The notes under the pieces are model-generated. The model searched no databases. It was not told the DNA's origin and saw only the letters and a list, made by a program, of their open reading frames with translations. Below are positions 28,951 to 40,350 of a DNA stretch of 64,000 bases, piece by piece. Position numbers and translations under genes: made by a program. The stretch is taken from positions 4,967,399 to 5,031,398 of the forward strand of contig OZ024783.1 in the NCBI GenBank assembly GCA_964017065.1, in the 5' to 3' direction. Source of the stretch: Haliclona indistincta. Taxonomy: Eukaryota > Porifera > Demospongiae > Haplosclerida > Chalinidae. Positions within the stretch are counted from its first letter, which is position 1; each line of letters begins with the position of its first letter.

Positions 28951-29114
28951 CTGATTATGTAACCAGGTCAAAATGTCTACTTCTTCACACACCAGTGTAC
29001 AACACAATGCTGTACACTACATCTTTTACTTACAGCAAGATGCATGTCTACAAACAATTATTTCAAAAGGAGCTCAGCATAAGCTACACAATTAAATTAT
29101 AGCACTAAAATGCT

Positions 29115-32100
29115 TTAAGTACTGTCCATAATGTAGTAGAACTGTTCAGAGAATTTCATTATAACATGTTTGCCATTGCTTGAGAAAAGATCTTGTTTAC
29201 TGTATACAATGAGACACATACAGGTAAGTAACATAAAAATTATTCAAAAATAGGCAGTAATATGATGCAAACAGCTTACACTGGATGACAACCAACAGGC
29301 AAGTCCATGGAAATAGTGGATTTGAAATCTGTCAAACAGAAACCAGCCAACTTGTGCCCATCTTTTGTCACATACACAATGAATGGTTTGCCTGAACATT
29401 ACGATAAGGTAAGCATAGTCATTATTAATTTTTCTACCATTGTCTTGCACGAGACCACTCCAAATAATACCAGCAGAAAGGTCTTTACTATTTATTGTTA
29501 GTCCAGGGATTTGATAGGTCTACAACAAATTACTCATGATGACATTATTAGATTCAACAAACCTTTAAAAGCTTCTCTGTAATCACTGCAACATGTGCTG
29601 TAGCATATAATATTAAATTTTCTCCTTCTATAGGAATAAAGTAAATAATTCAGAAGTCCAAAAATAATTATAAATGACTCACCATCCACAAATTTTGCAG
29701 TTCTTTCGTCCTCAGAAGCTCCTTTTAAAAATTTAAACTCCTCTTTCTGATAAAAATAATATATTTCTCTAAGAGCAGATTTTTTGTAAACTTTGCCTAG
29801 ATCTTTTAACAAGATAGATCTTGTTATAATAATTATTATAACAATTTTATTTCAATGAAGTACCAGTTGCTTCCAGTTCAAGCACTTGTCCTTCTTTTCT
29901 ACTGATTTTCAAAGATCCCATAGTTCCATTCTCACCTCTTGTTCCAACCAGCAGTGTGTGCTGAGCTTCTTCTACACACGTTAAATGAACAACCATAGTA
30001 CATTGAAGCAAATACTCATCTAGCTAGGACTAGTTACTAACCATCTTCCCTCCAGCTGACCTTCAGAGCCTCTAAACGCACAACATCACAACTCTCTGGG
30101 CTATTATTTAAAAAAAGCAATGTTCATACATGGTAATACGAATTGTATCTATAACTGCTATTACAATTTATTTGAAGCAGAAGCAACACTACTCTGTACC
30201 TGCCGCCTGGTATATCATCATTCTGTCCAAGAGAAAGCTCTACAAAGCAATCGAAAGTAATTGCATGCTGATTAATAGAATTTCTCTCAACTCACTCAGT
30301 AGTTTATTCTCGCTTCCTATGACCTGCACCAGCATGTTGGTCTTTATGTCAACCACTGCCAGACCATGTGTAGTACCAACAGCTAACCTAATTAAAGAGT
30401 AGAAAGAACTTAGTCAAAATCACATCATCTGGTTCATACATTTTCATCTGTTCATTGTAGACTGCACAGTTCACAGTCACTGGTACTAATGGTTGGTCAA
30501 GCCCATTCTGATAGTGACAACTGAGATGCTGCAACAACTGAACATGTTCATGCTCATGTGGACAAAATTGAGGAGGAGGAGGAGTTTCCAGAGGAGTTGA
30601 ACTAAAATCCTCCTTCAAAACAATCTCTTGAGACTGAGGCTTGAATTCATTGGCTTCAGACTTGAATAAATAATAAGAACATAATTATTACCATAACAAT
30701 TTTATTAAACCTTGATATACCCATACTCACTTTAATTTCAAACAACAAAACTCGTTCTGAATCTTTGATAACTAACAAGTATTTGCTGTCAATCACCTGA
30801 ATCAATAAACTAAAAGTAACGACCAAAAAACCTGATAAGAAATACCTTAGCAAATGACACTCCTGTCAAATTCTTATTCATAAGCAAGCATTGATTAATC
30901 ACAGTTTTCATAATTGGTTCTCACTTTACCTGTTCCGGTTCTTCACTTTGAAAAGGTTTAAAATAACGCTCAGTGTAGACAGTTAAGTGAAACAGTAGCT
31001 CAAAGGAAAGAGATCCAATACTACAGTAGCAGAGCCACAGACGAACAGATCCATCACTGTGACTGTTAGGTAAAGCAATGTTAAAAACTTGTCAGTAACG
31101 AAATTTTCATGATCATTATTATTATATTGCCTATGGACCAGTGATTTGACTACTGTACGCATGGCTGCTATATACAAACTGCCATATTCAAAACTATTTG
31201 TCTTAAGAAAACACCAGTCGGCCTATGCCACATTTGAGTCATGATCATAATATATGTATTATGATCATATTTTTTGATACTTTATTTTATGATAACAAAA
31301 GTTTTTAATGATATTCATCATAAAATCATCAGATGTACATGAAAAGATCACTAAGAATAAACTTACTGCACTGTCTAGGCGCAGAGAGACATGAATACAC
31401 CATATTGATAAATGTGAGCAACAAAGTAACAGCATACACTCATAATAAACTTATTACAATAGAGGCACACAAAGTCAGCTTGCTAGTGCATTGTAGTGTT
31501 AAGGTAAAGCACTTATACCATAGATACATTAACAGAGGGATTGGAAACTCTGAACGTGACGTCATCACTCCAATACTATACTGTGTATAAACGTGACTCC
31601 GCCTCTATACAAGGCTCGTTTCGGGAAATTTGAGTTCGAGATAGCTACTGGCGCGCAAGAGTTCTCGCGAACTCGGGCTTCTGTGGTCTAATGCGAGATA
31701 GTTTCTTCTTGATCGACTTTGGACTTGTTGTGACTATATACCAGACCAGTAAAAGTCACCGTACGCGCTATTTTACATAAGCTATAAAGCTGTGGCTGTA
31801 CGTACTAGTGGTGCGCGAGTTTGTTGCACCTCTTGGAGTACCTGTGTGCGTTTTGTTAAGCCAAGATTATTTGAGTTAACAAGGTACGTCTATGATAGTT
31901 GCGTGGCGTAGTACTAGTTTATAGTGGGTTCAGGGTCTGTTTTGGTAATAAATTAGTATTTAAGTCGGTTGTGGTAGGTTTTTTGTTGTACCTCTATCTT
32001 GCTAGTGACTTGCTTCAGCAACATAGGATGTTGATATGACGAAAGTACATTAGTAGTTGTGTGGCGTGAGCCATGTATGACGTTCTGTTACTCGCTCTGT

Positions 32101-35100
32101 TACTCGCTCTGTTGCTCGCTCTGTTGCTTACTCGCTGTTACTCGTACCTAAACACTTGATTTGCTATTTCCCGCGCTGGCACGAAGGGTCAGTGTACTTT
32201 TCTGCCATTCAAATTTTAATTTCTATCCAAATTTCAATAATTGATTTTAGGCCTTTTTCAATTTTTGTTTTTTAAATTTGCATTCAAATTTTGTTGATTC
32301 CTTGCCTTTTGTGTCATTCTAAAACAGCAGTATATGAAGAAAATTAAAAATTTTATCCATTTTTCACTGCTTTTTAAAAATGAAAAAACAAATTTTTGAA
32401 TCATTTTTGAATTCAAAATTGAATTTCTCCTTGCGTTTTTTAATTTGAATGAAAAATAAGTTTGTTTTTCAATTTTTGTTTTTTAATTTCTACATCACAC
32501 ATTTATTTCAAAATTTAAAATTTGGGATTATGTATCAGTTTTTTGATTTTCAATTCCTGATAGTCGAAATACTATTATTAGTTGTATATTACAAACCTCT
32601 TTGATCAATGCAATCATTATTAAATTTTCATCATCCTTCTACAATACTGGGTGGAGCATCATAATTATTAACTTAGAGGTGTGGTTGAGCTATCAGTAGG
32701 CGGGGAGAAGGTCAGCAGCTAGGCTATGGTTGAGCTTGCCCTGTAGGTGCGCGCGGAGACGCCTACACTCATGCATGCGAGCTCGAATTATCTTCACAAC
32801 AATTATGCTGTTGTTGTATCCACACGTCCCCAAGATGAAGGAGCAAGCGCCAGAATTACTTTATCTTGGATCACGTGCTAATGAATGTCGAGCCCTGCCC
32901 TAGGACCAGGCGCGTACACACGGTTGTTTCAAGTGTTTCTGGAAACACCCTTTGAGGCGGGGAAATTAATTAATATTCATGCTCTTAGGTAATAGCACGT
33001 GTGGTTGGCAATTATATTAGTTCTCTCTGTATAAGTGAAGTGTGGCGTGGCGTACTAGTAAGATGAAACGTCAGGCTTCATTGACTCAGTTCTTTAGGCC
33101 ACCACAAAGACCTGACCCCAAGAGAAGGTAAAATAACTATAGACTTTGATGTGTTCAATAGCAGGCTAAACTCTCCTCCTACATGTGGCCCAGCTTTATC
33201 AGCTAGCTGGCCTGCTATAACAACAGCTTATAAAATAACTCTTTATGTAGCTATTCAAATGAAGACAATGATCCAGAATCAAGGGCAGCAGACTCAAACA
33301 CATCAACAGATGAAAGTGGTGATGAAAGTGATGTTGAAAGTGCAAGTAATGATGAAAGGGAAGCAGAATGTTTAATAGCCCCTCACAGCTCTGTGTTGTC
33401 TCATGACTGTGAAGAACTGCTTCGAGATGATTTGACCAGCAGTCAGAAATTAGACCTAGTTCTACATTTCTCTGAATATAATCCCTCTTCTACCTTTAAA
33501 TTTCCAACAACGATGGCATATAGCAAGCATCGGTCATTTCAGTATCGTTATTTAGAGTATTACAAGTGGCTAGGGTATTCTATTCACTTAAATGCGTGCT
33601 TGTGCCTTCCATGCTCTCTCTTTGCTGGAGCTAATGAAGCATACATTAACTTCGTACGCAAACCGGTTTCTAACTGGACAACTTTTAATAACAGAGTAAA
33701 AGCTCACTCTACATGCGCTACACACATGAAATGTGCATCAGCAATGACCACTTTCATTGAAGTTCAGTCAGGCAATCAGCCAACGATTGACACCGCTATC
33801 AGTAGTCGTCGACAGGAGTTGTTCGATCTAAACTGTAAACGTCTTGACACTATTATTGATTGTGTAATTTTGTGTGGCAAACAGAATATTCCTCTGAGAG
33901 GGCACCGTGATTCCAATTCACAGAATTCTTGTAATAAGGGAAATTTTAAGGCAATTCTAGAATTCAGAGCTTTAGGTGACGCAGTTCTACAGCATCACCT
34001 TGAACATGGCCCCCAAAATGCCCAGTATACAAGTCCTAGGACACAGAATGAAATTATTTCTATCTGCAGATCTTTGATTGTGAGAAAGATAATAGAAAAA
34101 GTACAAGATAATGAGCTGTACTCTATAATCTGTGATGAGAGCACAGATGTTAGCAACAAAGAACAGATGTCTTTTTCGGTGAGATTTGTTGCTGACAACC
34201 AAATAAATGAGGCATTTCTTGGTTTTTTTGAGCTTGATGAGGGCACCACGGGGAGAGCAATTGCTTCTGCCGTTGAAACCGCACTAGCAACCTGCCATCT
34301 AGATGGCACAAAATTGAGAGGACAATCATACGATGGTGCCAGTAACATGTCGGGACAGTACAGTGGTTGTGCAACTCTCATTCAGCAAAAATATCCTTTA
34401 GCTGCATACTCTCATTGTTGCAGCCATGTTTTGAACCTGGCTGTAGTACGTGCTTGCAGCTTGATTTTGGTACAAAATCTGTTTAGCACAATCAGTAAAG
34501 TATTTATTTTTTTGACAAGCATCCTAAGCGTCAGTATGTGCTTGATGAGGTTTGTGATGGCTCTAGCAAGCTAAAGTCTCTGTGCAAAACTAGATGGATT
34601 CAGAGAATCGATGCTTTACACATATTTGTTGAGTTGTTTGATAGCATCATTGAGGCATTTAACGCAGTGACTAACAATTCTTCAAATTGGTCTAAAGAAT
34701 CTCTTGTTGACGCAACGTCTTTGACACATGCCATATTGAGTTTTGAGTTCATTTTAACTCTTCGTGTCGTAGAACGGTATATGTCATACATGGAAAGTAT
34801 CACTCGAGCTTTGCAAGCAAGAGCCATTGATATTATACAAGCTGTTAGCCAAGTCAGTACTCTGAAAAAAATCTTGATCGATGCTCGTTCTCAGGTAGAC
34901 ATCCAATTTGCCGCCATTTACGAGAAAGCATCTAGGCATGCTCATAGTTACGGTATAGAAGCAAAAGCTCCAAGAAGGTGTGCAAGACAAACAAGGAGAG
35001 AAAATCATCCTGGATCCACAGAAGAGTATTATCGCAGATGCCTAGCTATTCCTTTTTTAGATCATTTAAAAAATGAAATTGATCATAGATTTAATTCACA

Positions 35101-38100
35101 CACAGTTACGGCAATGCGTTGCTTAGGCATTGTTCCATCATGCTTTGAATCAGAGAACAAAGCCAGTGACCAAGAGATGTTAGATTTTTTTAAAGATGAT
35201 CTAACGTTCCCATCTGCTGCTGAAGCTGAGCTTGAGTTGTGGCGTTCACACTTTGATGGGAAAGATCTCCCTGACACGCCACAGGCTGCTTTTCAATATG
35301 CTAATCCTGTTCTTTTCCCTAATATCAGAAAAATGCTGGTCCGTGTCATGGTGCTGCCTGTCACTTCTTGCGAGGCTGAGCGTTCATTTAGCACTTTGCG
35401 TCGTGTAAAAACGTATTTACGTTCAACTATGGCTCAAGAAAGACTTTCTGGACTTGCTCTTTTGAACATACACTCACACTCATCATATATTCCTAGCCTC
35501 GAACCAGGCTCTTTTAATTTGTGTGGGCGGAATAAAGAGCCTGGTACACACTGTCTGCGCATGTGCTGAAAATTCACGTGGTTTGGACGGATGTGACGAA
35601 ATAATAATTATCAATGCCAGGCGGGACCAAGGGCGTGGTCAAGCAAAGAACATGGCGGCTTCTAGCTAGCCCAATTCAAACGTAGATCATTCACCTTTCA
35701 AGAAAATAGAGCTAGTATTGACAGCCACATATCCTGAACTGCTGCTAGCAAAGTACCAAGCTGATCTGCTGAACGATTAAACGCGCAAACTGCAACGACA
35801 GTAGAAACATCGTTGTTACTGTACACCATGCGTACACTCGTCACTCACTACTGCCTTGCCTGTACAGTACTACTAATGTAGTTAGCAGAACTTCCAATAA
35901 AGAAGACCAGCACTTGTTCTGAACCGAGATCCACAGTACCAGTAAGCGATGACGTAAAATTTCGTGGCGCGTATTACAAACGTGCACGAAAGTTTCCTAT
36001 CGCGCCGGAATTCCGGCGCGATTTGGAGCATGCGCAGACAGTGTGTACCAGGCTCTTTATTCCGCCCACACAAATTAAAAGAGCCTGGTTCGAGGCTACA
36101 TATATTCCATCATCAAAAGAGATCAGAACAGAATTTCTTCGTAAAAATCGTAGAATTATGGAAGAAACAGATCTGTAACTTTAACTCTTTAACTCATCTC
36201 TCTTCATCTCTGATCATCTCTCTACCACTGTCTGTACTCTATATTAGTAATGATTACAAATAATAATTATAGCAGCATTGCGCAAAGCGAAATTGTAACG
36301 CAGGGCACGGGCGCGTACGTAATCCGTTATCATCACGTGTGCGCATAATCATGAATAAATGAATATTAATTAGCAAAATTTTCGCGCGCGATCTTTAGGA
36401 AACCCCCCTTCATTTTTTCGACCCTTGGTGGAGCTGGAGCTCAGCAAGTCACATGCTGATTATGACTAACAGCTTCGCGGTTAGTTGCAGACACTAACAG
36501 GAAAATGAACAACTGTTAGTTACTAGACCAGAATAGTTATTGGACAGCAATTATGATCCCCAGATCAGCACTGCAAATGGTTATTGTTAAATTTATTTAT
36601 ATAATAAATAACTAGAACAAAACTGTACTTAGTTTCACGACCTCGTAGCAAGAAGAGAAAACACCCGAATGACATCATCAATCTTGACAACTCGGACGAT
36701 TCAGATGACGACTTTGAGCTCTCCCGGTCTCTTAAAAAAGAGGAGCAAACAACGATGGGTGGAGCTTTTGCTGTTCAAAACTTAATTCCATTGAGGAGAA
36801 AGTGGAGACACTTCATCTTAATGTTGAAAGAGTACTGTCACTACCATCAAAAGGCATTCCAGTAGGGCTCCGTCTTCTCTTTAAAGACACATTTACTTGC
36901 CCCATCTGCCGTGGGATAATGGCTCCTCCAGTGATCTTTGGAAAGTGCTGCCGCTCCATCCTAGGGTGTGAAGCCTGCGTAAATGAATGGTTTTCTGGCG
37001 AAGATGCAATGACTAAGTCTTGTCCCCGATGCAGAGACTGTACGTCAATGCGGCCTAGACGAATTCCTTACTGGAATTCGCACTCTGATGCAAGACTGAT
37101 TCATTGTTTTAAACTCACTGACATTGTGTTTCAATTATAATGGTTGTGTTGAATTTGTTATCAATTATTTCTCATTCATGAGTCATGGCTCTACTCGCAA
37201 TCGCTGTCTAGTAACCAACCTCAAAGACTCACTGCAAAACACAGAACTAGCATAGAGCGGTCAGTCAGCACGTGACTAGCCGAGGTGACTGGTGTGCAGG
37301 CCAAGAACCTAGGGCTTGGCTCAACATGTTATATAGCTCAGCTCTTCGCCCTGCTTGCAGGCAGAGTCTGGCAGTGATATTGTTCTATAACATTACGACG
37401 CTGGTAAGACAAACCATGCTACACTACAACAGGCCTAGGGCAAGCTAATCCTTACCTGTCTCTTAATACTTCACAAAAAGCACAGTACAAATTATTCCTC
37501 CCATAGTCCCTTAAAGCACAGTAGCAACCACACCTCTAAATTAATATGATGCTCCACCCAGTATTGTACTCGAACGAAGAAGGATCATGAAAATTTAATA
37601 ATGATCAAATCTAAAAGAGGTTTATAGCGGGTGTAATTTTGGCGGGGCGCTCGAAGACCTTTACAATAATTTAAAGGCGTGGTCAGGGGTGTGGTCATTT
37701 TGAACTGAATCTGCCAAAATTAAACTCGCCAAAAAGTGAATTTTGGGCTATTACCAAAGTTTAGCCCTAAAAAAATTACCCGCTATATGGTAACTGAATT
37801 CAAAAGAAACAACTAAAATAATAGTATTTCGACTATCAGGAATTGAAAATCAAAAAACTGATACATACTCCAATTTTGAAATAAATGTGTGATGTAGAAA
37901 TTAAAAAACAAAATTGAAAACAAACTTAATTTTTCATTCAAATTAAAAAACGAAAAAATGCAAGGAGAAATTCAATTTTGAATTCAAATGATTCAAAAAT
38001 TTGTTTTTTCATTTTTAAAAAGCAGTGAAAAATGGATAAAATTTTTAATTTTCTTCATATACTGCTGTTTTAGAATGACACAAAAGGCAAGGAATCAACA

Positions 38101-38962
38101 AAATTTGAATGCAAATTTAAAAAACAAAAATTGAAAAAGGCCTAAAATCAATTATTGAAATTTGGATAGAAATTAAAATTTGAATGGCAGAAAAGTACAC
38201 TGACCACGAAGCCCTACCTCCATTACGTCAGCGAAACGAGCCTTATTCCGGAAGTAACGAGAGTTTCCAATCCCTCTGTTAATGTATCTATGCTTATACT
38301 ATGCTCTCACATGAGCTCGTGTCCATGCATAGGCATTATACTATTATGCACTCACCCAGTGACCAGTAATTGAGGTACTTCACCTTCCTAATGTATAATA
38401 GATTAATGCTCCTAGGTACTATTACTATACCTTAGCCTGATGTTTAATTTTCACCATAAATTCTTGTGAACATTCTCCACAGAGTTGAAGTGAAGTGACT
38501 GGTGAGGTCATGAGAGGATAGCTGCTAGTGCTTTGAGAATACCTGCATGTAAAATACATGTATTACACACCTGCTACAAAGAAATTCAATTCACCTTATC
38601 ATACCATATCCAATTTCCTCTTCTTCAGATATGTCCAAAATTACCAGTTCACTCTCTGTTAAGACAGCCAGTAAAGCTGCATGAGTAAATATAAACCAAT
38701 GACAATATGCAATGGTTGTTTACGTTTAGTTGATTGTTCTTTCTCGCTTGGCAGAAACACAAAGTCCACAACATTGGAACCAAACTCCTCTAGAGTATTA
38801 TTAGTATCAGAGTTGTTTTCATAACTGTGAAACATTGAGATGAGGTGTGATATTTCATACTCTTTAGGAACTACAGCAGGAGCACCACCAGTATATGCTA
38901 TGAACAATTCCTTTGTTGCGGTAGACATGGAACGTTTGACTTTAGTGATGCCATCTCTTCCT
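29115..38962 (-). CDS. Gene D1: Lgl-like gene lacking exons 1-8, split by a hAT-type element
   Basis: Recognisable exons, numbered after gene A: exon 9 (about 38962-38730, ATKELFIAYTGGAPAVVP), 10 (about 38679-38606, LLAVLTESELVILDISEEEE), 11 (about 38545-38432), 12 (about 38389-38357). The element 31519-38292 then intervenes, followed by exon 13 (about 31066-30930, HSDGSVRLWLCY), 30797-30732, 30660-30430, 30390-30303, 30100-30045, 29970-29870, 29700-29680, 29390-29280, and a last exon ending at stop 29115-29117 (NGKHVIMKFSEQFYYIMDST). Nothing matching exons 1-8 is present; the sequence upstream is a piece of gene B (39130-39442). It could be expressed only as the 3' part of a fusion. Boundaries are approximate. 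Confidence 0.6.
32087..32148. repeat. Short tandem repeat (CTCGCTCTGTTA-like)
   Basis: About five imperfect 12-bp units upstream of the hAT transposase gene; repeated identically near 43319-43380. Confidence 0.8.
33063..35569 (+). CDS. hAT transposase of the D-intron element, copy 1 (frameshifted, 3' end interrupted)
   Basis: Exon 1 (33063-33127) encodes MKRQASLTQFFRPPQRPD and ends at a GTAAAA donor. Exon 2 starts at 33251 in matching phase with an acidic stretch. The BED/TTF-like part shows CLPCSLF and a following histidine-rich region. The catalytic region has ICDESTDVSNKEQ and GQSYDGASNMSG. The C-terminal dimerisation domain has CEAERSFSTLRRVKTYLRST. The frame slips at a T7 run (34507-34513); one more T would restore the phase. 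Just before the original C-terminus a MITE (35494-36098) is inserted, giving a new stop at 35569; the native stop is probably at 36176-36178. As it stands the gene should not make a full transposase. Confidence 0.85.
35494..36098. mobile_element. MULE-like MITE, 605 bp, inserted in the hAT transposase gene
   Basis: Terminal inverted repeats of about 70 bp begin TAGCCTCGAACCAGGCTC. CATATATTCC, a 10-bp target duplication, flanks both sides (35484-35493 and 36099-36108). Long terminal repeats with a 9-11 bp duplication suggest the Mutator-like class. Each terminal arm is itself able to fold (CCAGGCTCTTT pairs with AAAGAGCCTGG). No coding capacity. It includes a 24-bp perfect palindrome (35999-36022, half-site ATCGCGCCGGAA). 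In copy 2 only a 61-bp remnant is left. Confidence 0.85.
36736..37140 (+). CDS. RING-like zinc-binding ORF carried by the hAT-type element, copy 1
   Basis: The open frame lacks an ATG; the first usable codon may come from splicing to an upstream acidic stretch near 36630-36735 (NSDDSDDDFELSRSL), which is in another frame, joined across an A6 run. The recognisable part reads FTCPICRGIM, then GKCCRSILGCEACVNEW, then KSCPRCRD: a spaced cysteine set like a RING finger. Such domains usually act in ubiquitin ligases or as DNA/protein-binding modules; its role in the element is unknown. It follows the transposase on the same strand. Incomplete at the N-terminus. Confidence 0.55.
   Translation, partial: KRGANNDGWSFCCSKLNSIEEKVETLHLNVERVLSLPSKGIPVGLRLLFKDTFTCPICRGIMAPPVIFGKCCRSILGCEACVNEWFSGEDAMTKSCPRCRDCTSMRPRRIPYWNSHSDARLIHCFKLTDIVFQL
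37623..37787. mobile_element. MITE with TATAGCGGGT ends, copy 1
   Basis: 165 bp with ends TATAGCGGGTGTAATTTT and, on the complement, TATAGCGGGTAATTTTTTTA. It interrupts the right inverted arm of the hAT-type element: the left arm lacks it. A TA duplication is plausible. Repeated at 48311-48475. Confidence 0.75.
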
Positions 38963-39057
38963 ATAATAGTAGCAAAGACACTTCTTCATAAATTATTATA
39001 CTTTAAACCATAGTATGAATAATTCTCTTTGATGTAACGAACGTTAATGAGGGCTAT

Positions 39058-39122
39058 AAATCGTGTACAGCCCGCACGCATAAATCATAAATCGTAAATC
39101 ATAAATCACGCATAAATCGTGT
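39058..39122. repeat. AATCRTAA-type short tandem repeats at the D1/B junction
   Basis: Repeated CATAAATC/GTAAATC units. They sit exactly where D-type sequence meets gene B-type sequence (and at 49746-49810 in copy 2), so they may mark the recombination point. Confidence 0.7.
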
Positions 39123-39129
39123 ACCCAAA

Positions 39130-39191
39130 CTAACTTTTGATCCCCTCGTATTGAAGCACGTGATCAGCTTGACACACAGACAAAATAACCA

Positions 39192-39233
<42 letters not shown>

Positions 39234-39442
39234 CTCTCTCTCTCTCTCTCTTTCTCTTCAGTATTTTATTCTTACTTGAAACAGTTGTTTCTTCAAGTTG
39301 TGATCCTATTAAAATCCACCGACCAGTACGCTCAACTAAAGATATATAAAAACAAACAGAAAATGCAAAAATATGACAAGAATGATGATTTTATACTTAG
39401 CTAAACCATGTGCAGTTACCACAAAAATATGCCTAGAATACA
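39130..39442 (-). pseudogene. Gene B exon 21 region, cut off by the assembly gap
   Basis: Identical to 49818-50130 as far as I can read, including the exon encoding VERTGRWILIGSQLEETTVS (here about 39335-39276) and the CA/CT compound repeat. The sequence then runs into N. Confidence 0.8.
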
Positions 39443-39642
39443 NNNNNNNNNNNNNNNNNNNNNNNNNNNNNNNNNNNNNNNNNNNNNNNNNNNNNNNNNN
39501 NNNNNNNNNNNNNNNNNNNNNNNNNNNNNNNNNNNNNNNNNNNNNNNNNNNNNNNNNNNNNNNNNNNNNNNNNNNNNNNNNNNNNNNNNNNNNNNNNNNN
39601 NNNNNNNNNNNNNNNNNNNNNNNNNNNNNNNNNNNNNNNNNN
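39443..39642. other. Assembly gap, 200 N
   Basis: A run of exactly 200 N, likely a placeholder of fixed length. Confidence 1.
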
Positions 39643-40179
39643 GAACAGCCGCTTTTTTGTACACGAACCCAAACGCTAACCCTCCGGCGCCTACGTGCCC
39701 AGGATAACAAAATAAAACACGCCTTTGCAAACCCTATGCATATCGGGCCAGGTCAGGATAATCTTGAGGCACAACAAAATAATAGATCGTTATCCTAGCT
39801 TACTTGCAACTCGGTTGACGACATGATTGCGTCTGCAAAGATCAGTCATTCATAGATGCCTATACTCTATACCCCCGAGTGTGAGTAGTCCTGTCGCAAT
39901 TGCAACTTGACAACAAGCCAGCGCCCGCGCAATTACCGTGTTGACCCCTTTTCTCGGAAAGGGTGATTCATGACGTGATAGAAAGATAATGAATCCACTA
40001 AATTATATTTTTGACCTCTTGTACTGCAAACACACTCATAATAATAATTATTATCAGATTTCTATTCATGCGTTGTTAGAGAAAGGCCACATACAATTAA
40101 AGTGGTGGGTGATCAGAATTAATGATTTCATGACTTTTGCAAGTAGTCTGGCGGCCCCGCCCCTTCGCATTATTGTGGA
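39643..40179. other. Sequence between the gap and duplication copy 2
   Basis: Contains the GC-rich dispersed motif core at about 39676-39710. Otherwise no gene or repeat is recognised. Confidence 0.5.
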
Positions 40180-40350
40180 CTACCTGATTATGTGACTAAA
40201 AATTTTGAGACTCATAAATTTCTTCCACACCAGTGCACAACACAATGCAGTACACTACATCTTAATTACAGCAAGATGTATGTATAACTATTAAACAAAC
40301 AAAATGAGCTAAGCAAAAGCTACACAATTAAATTATAGCACTGAAATGCT

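Larger units (their letters stand above)
31519..38292 (+). mobile_element. hAT-type element with long inverted arms and a second ORF, copy 1
   Basis: The outermost inverted repeats start CATAGATACATTAACAGAGG and continue with GATTGGAAACTCT. CTTATAC flanks both sides (31512-31518 and 38293-38299). Inside, a second AT-rich inverted repeat (about 32187-32700 against 37531-38206) encloses the genes. Plus-strand genes are a hAT transposase (33063-35569) and a RING-like ORF (36736-37140). The 7-bp flank is unusual for hAT (8 bp), so the border or class could be off. It sits in a D intron between the exons matching A exons 12 and 13. Confidence 0.75.
28950..39442. repeat. Segmental duplication, copy 1 (partner 40180-50130)
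   Basis: It aligns to 40180-50130. From the left edge to about 30690 the copies differ by frequent substitutions and small indels. From about 30690 on I find no difference except 544 bp present only here (35546-36089). The offset is 11232 before that point and 10688 after it. Copy 1 stops at a run of N. Confidence 0.9.

Noticed and set aside
31519..31545. TTAA target site (piggyBac or Kolobok) at the ends of the D-intron element
   Set aside because: TTAA does flank CAGAGGG on both sides, but the inverted repeat continues 10 bp further outward, and the encoded transposase is hAT type.
33151..33375. 74-codon frame MFNSRLNSPPTCGPAL as the hAT N-terminus
   Set aside because: It runs through the intron in the wrong phase; the spliced exon 1 (MKRQASLTQFF) joins exon 2 in phase.
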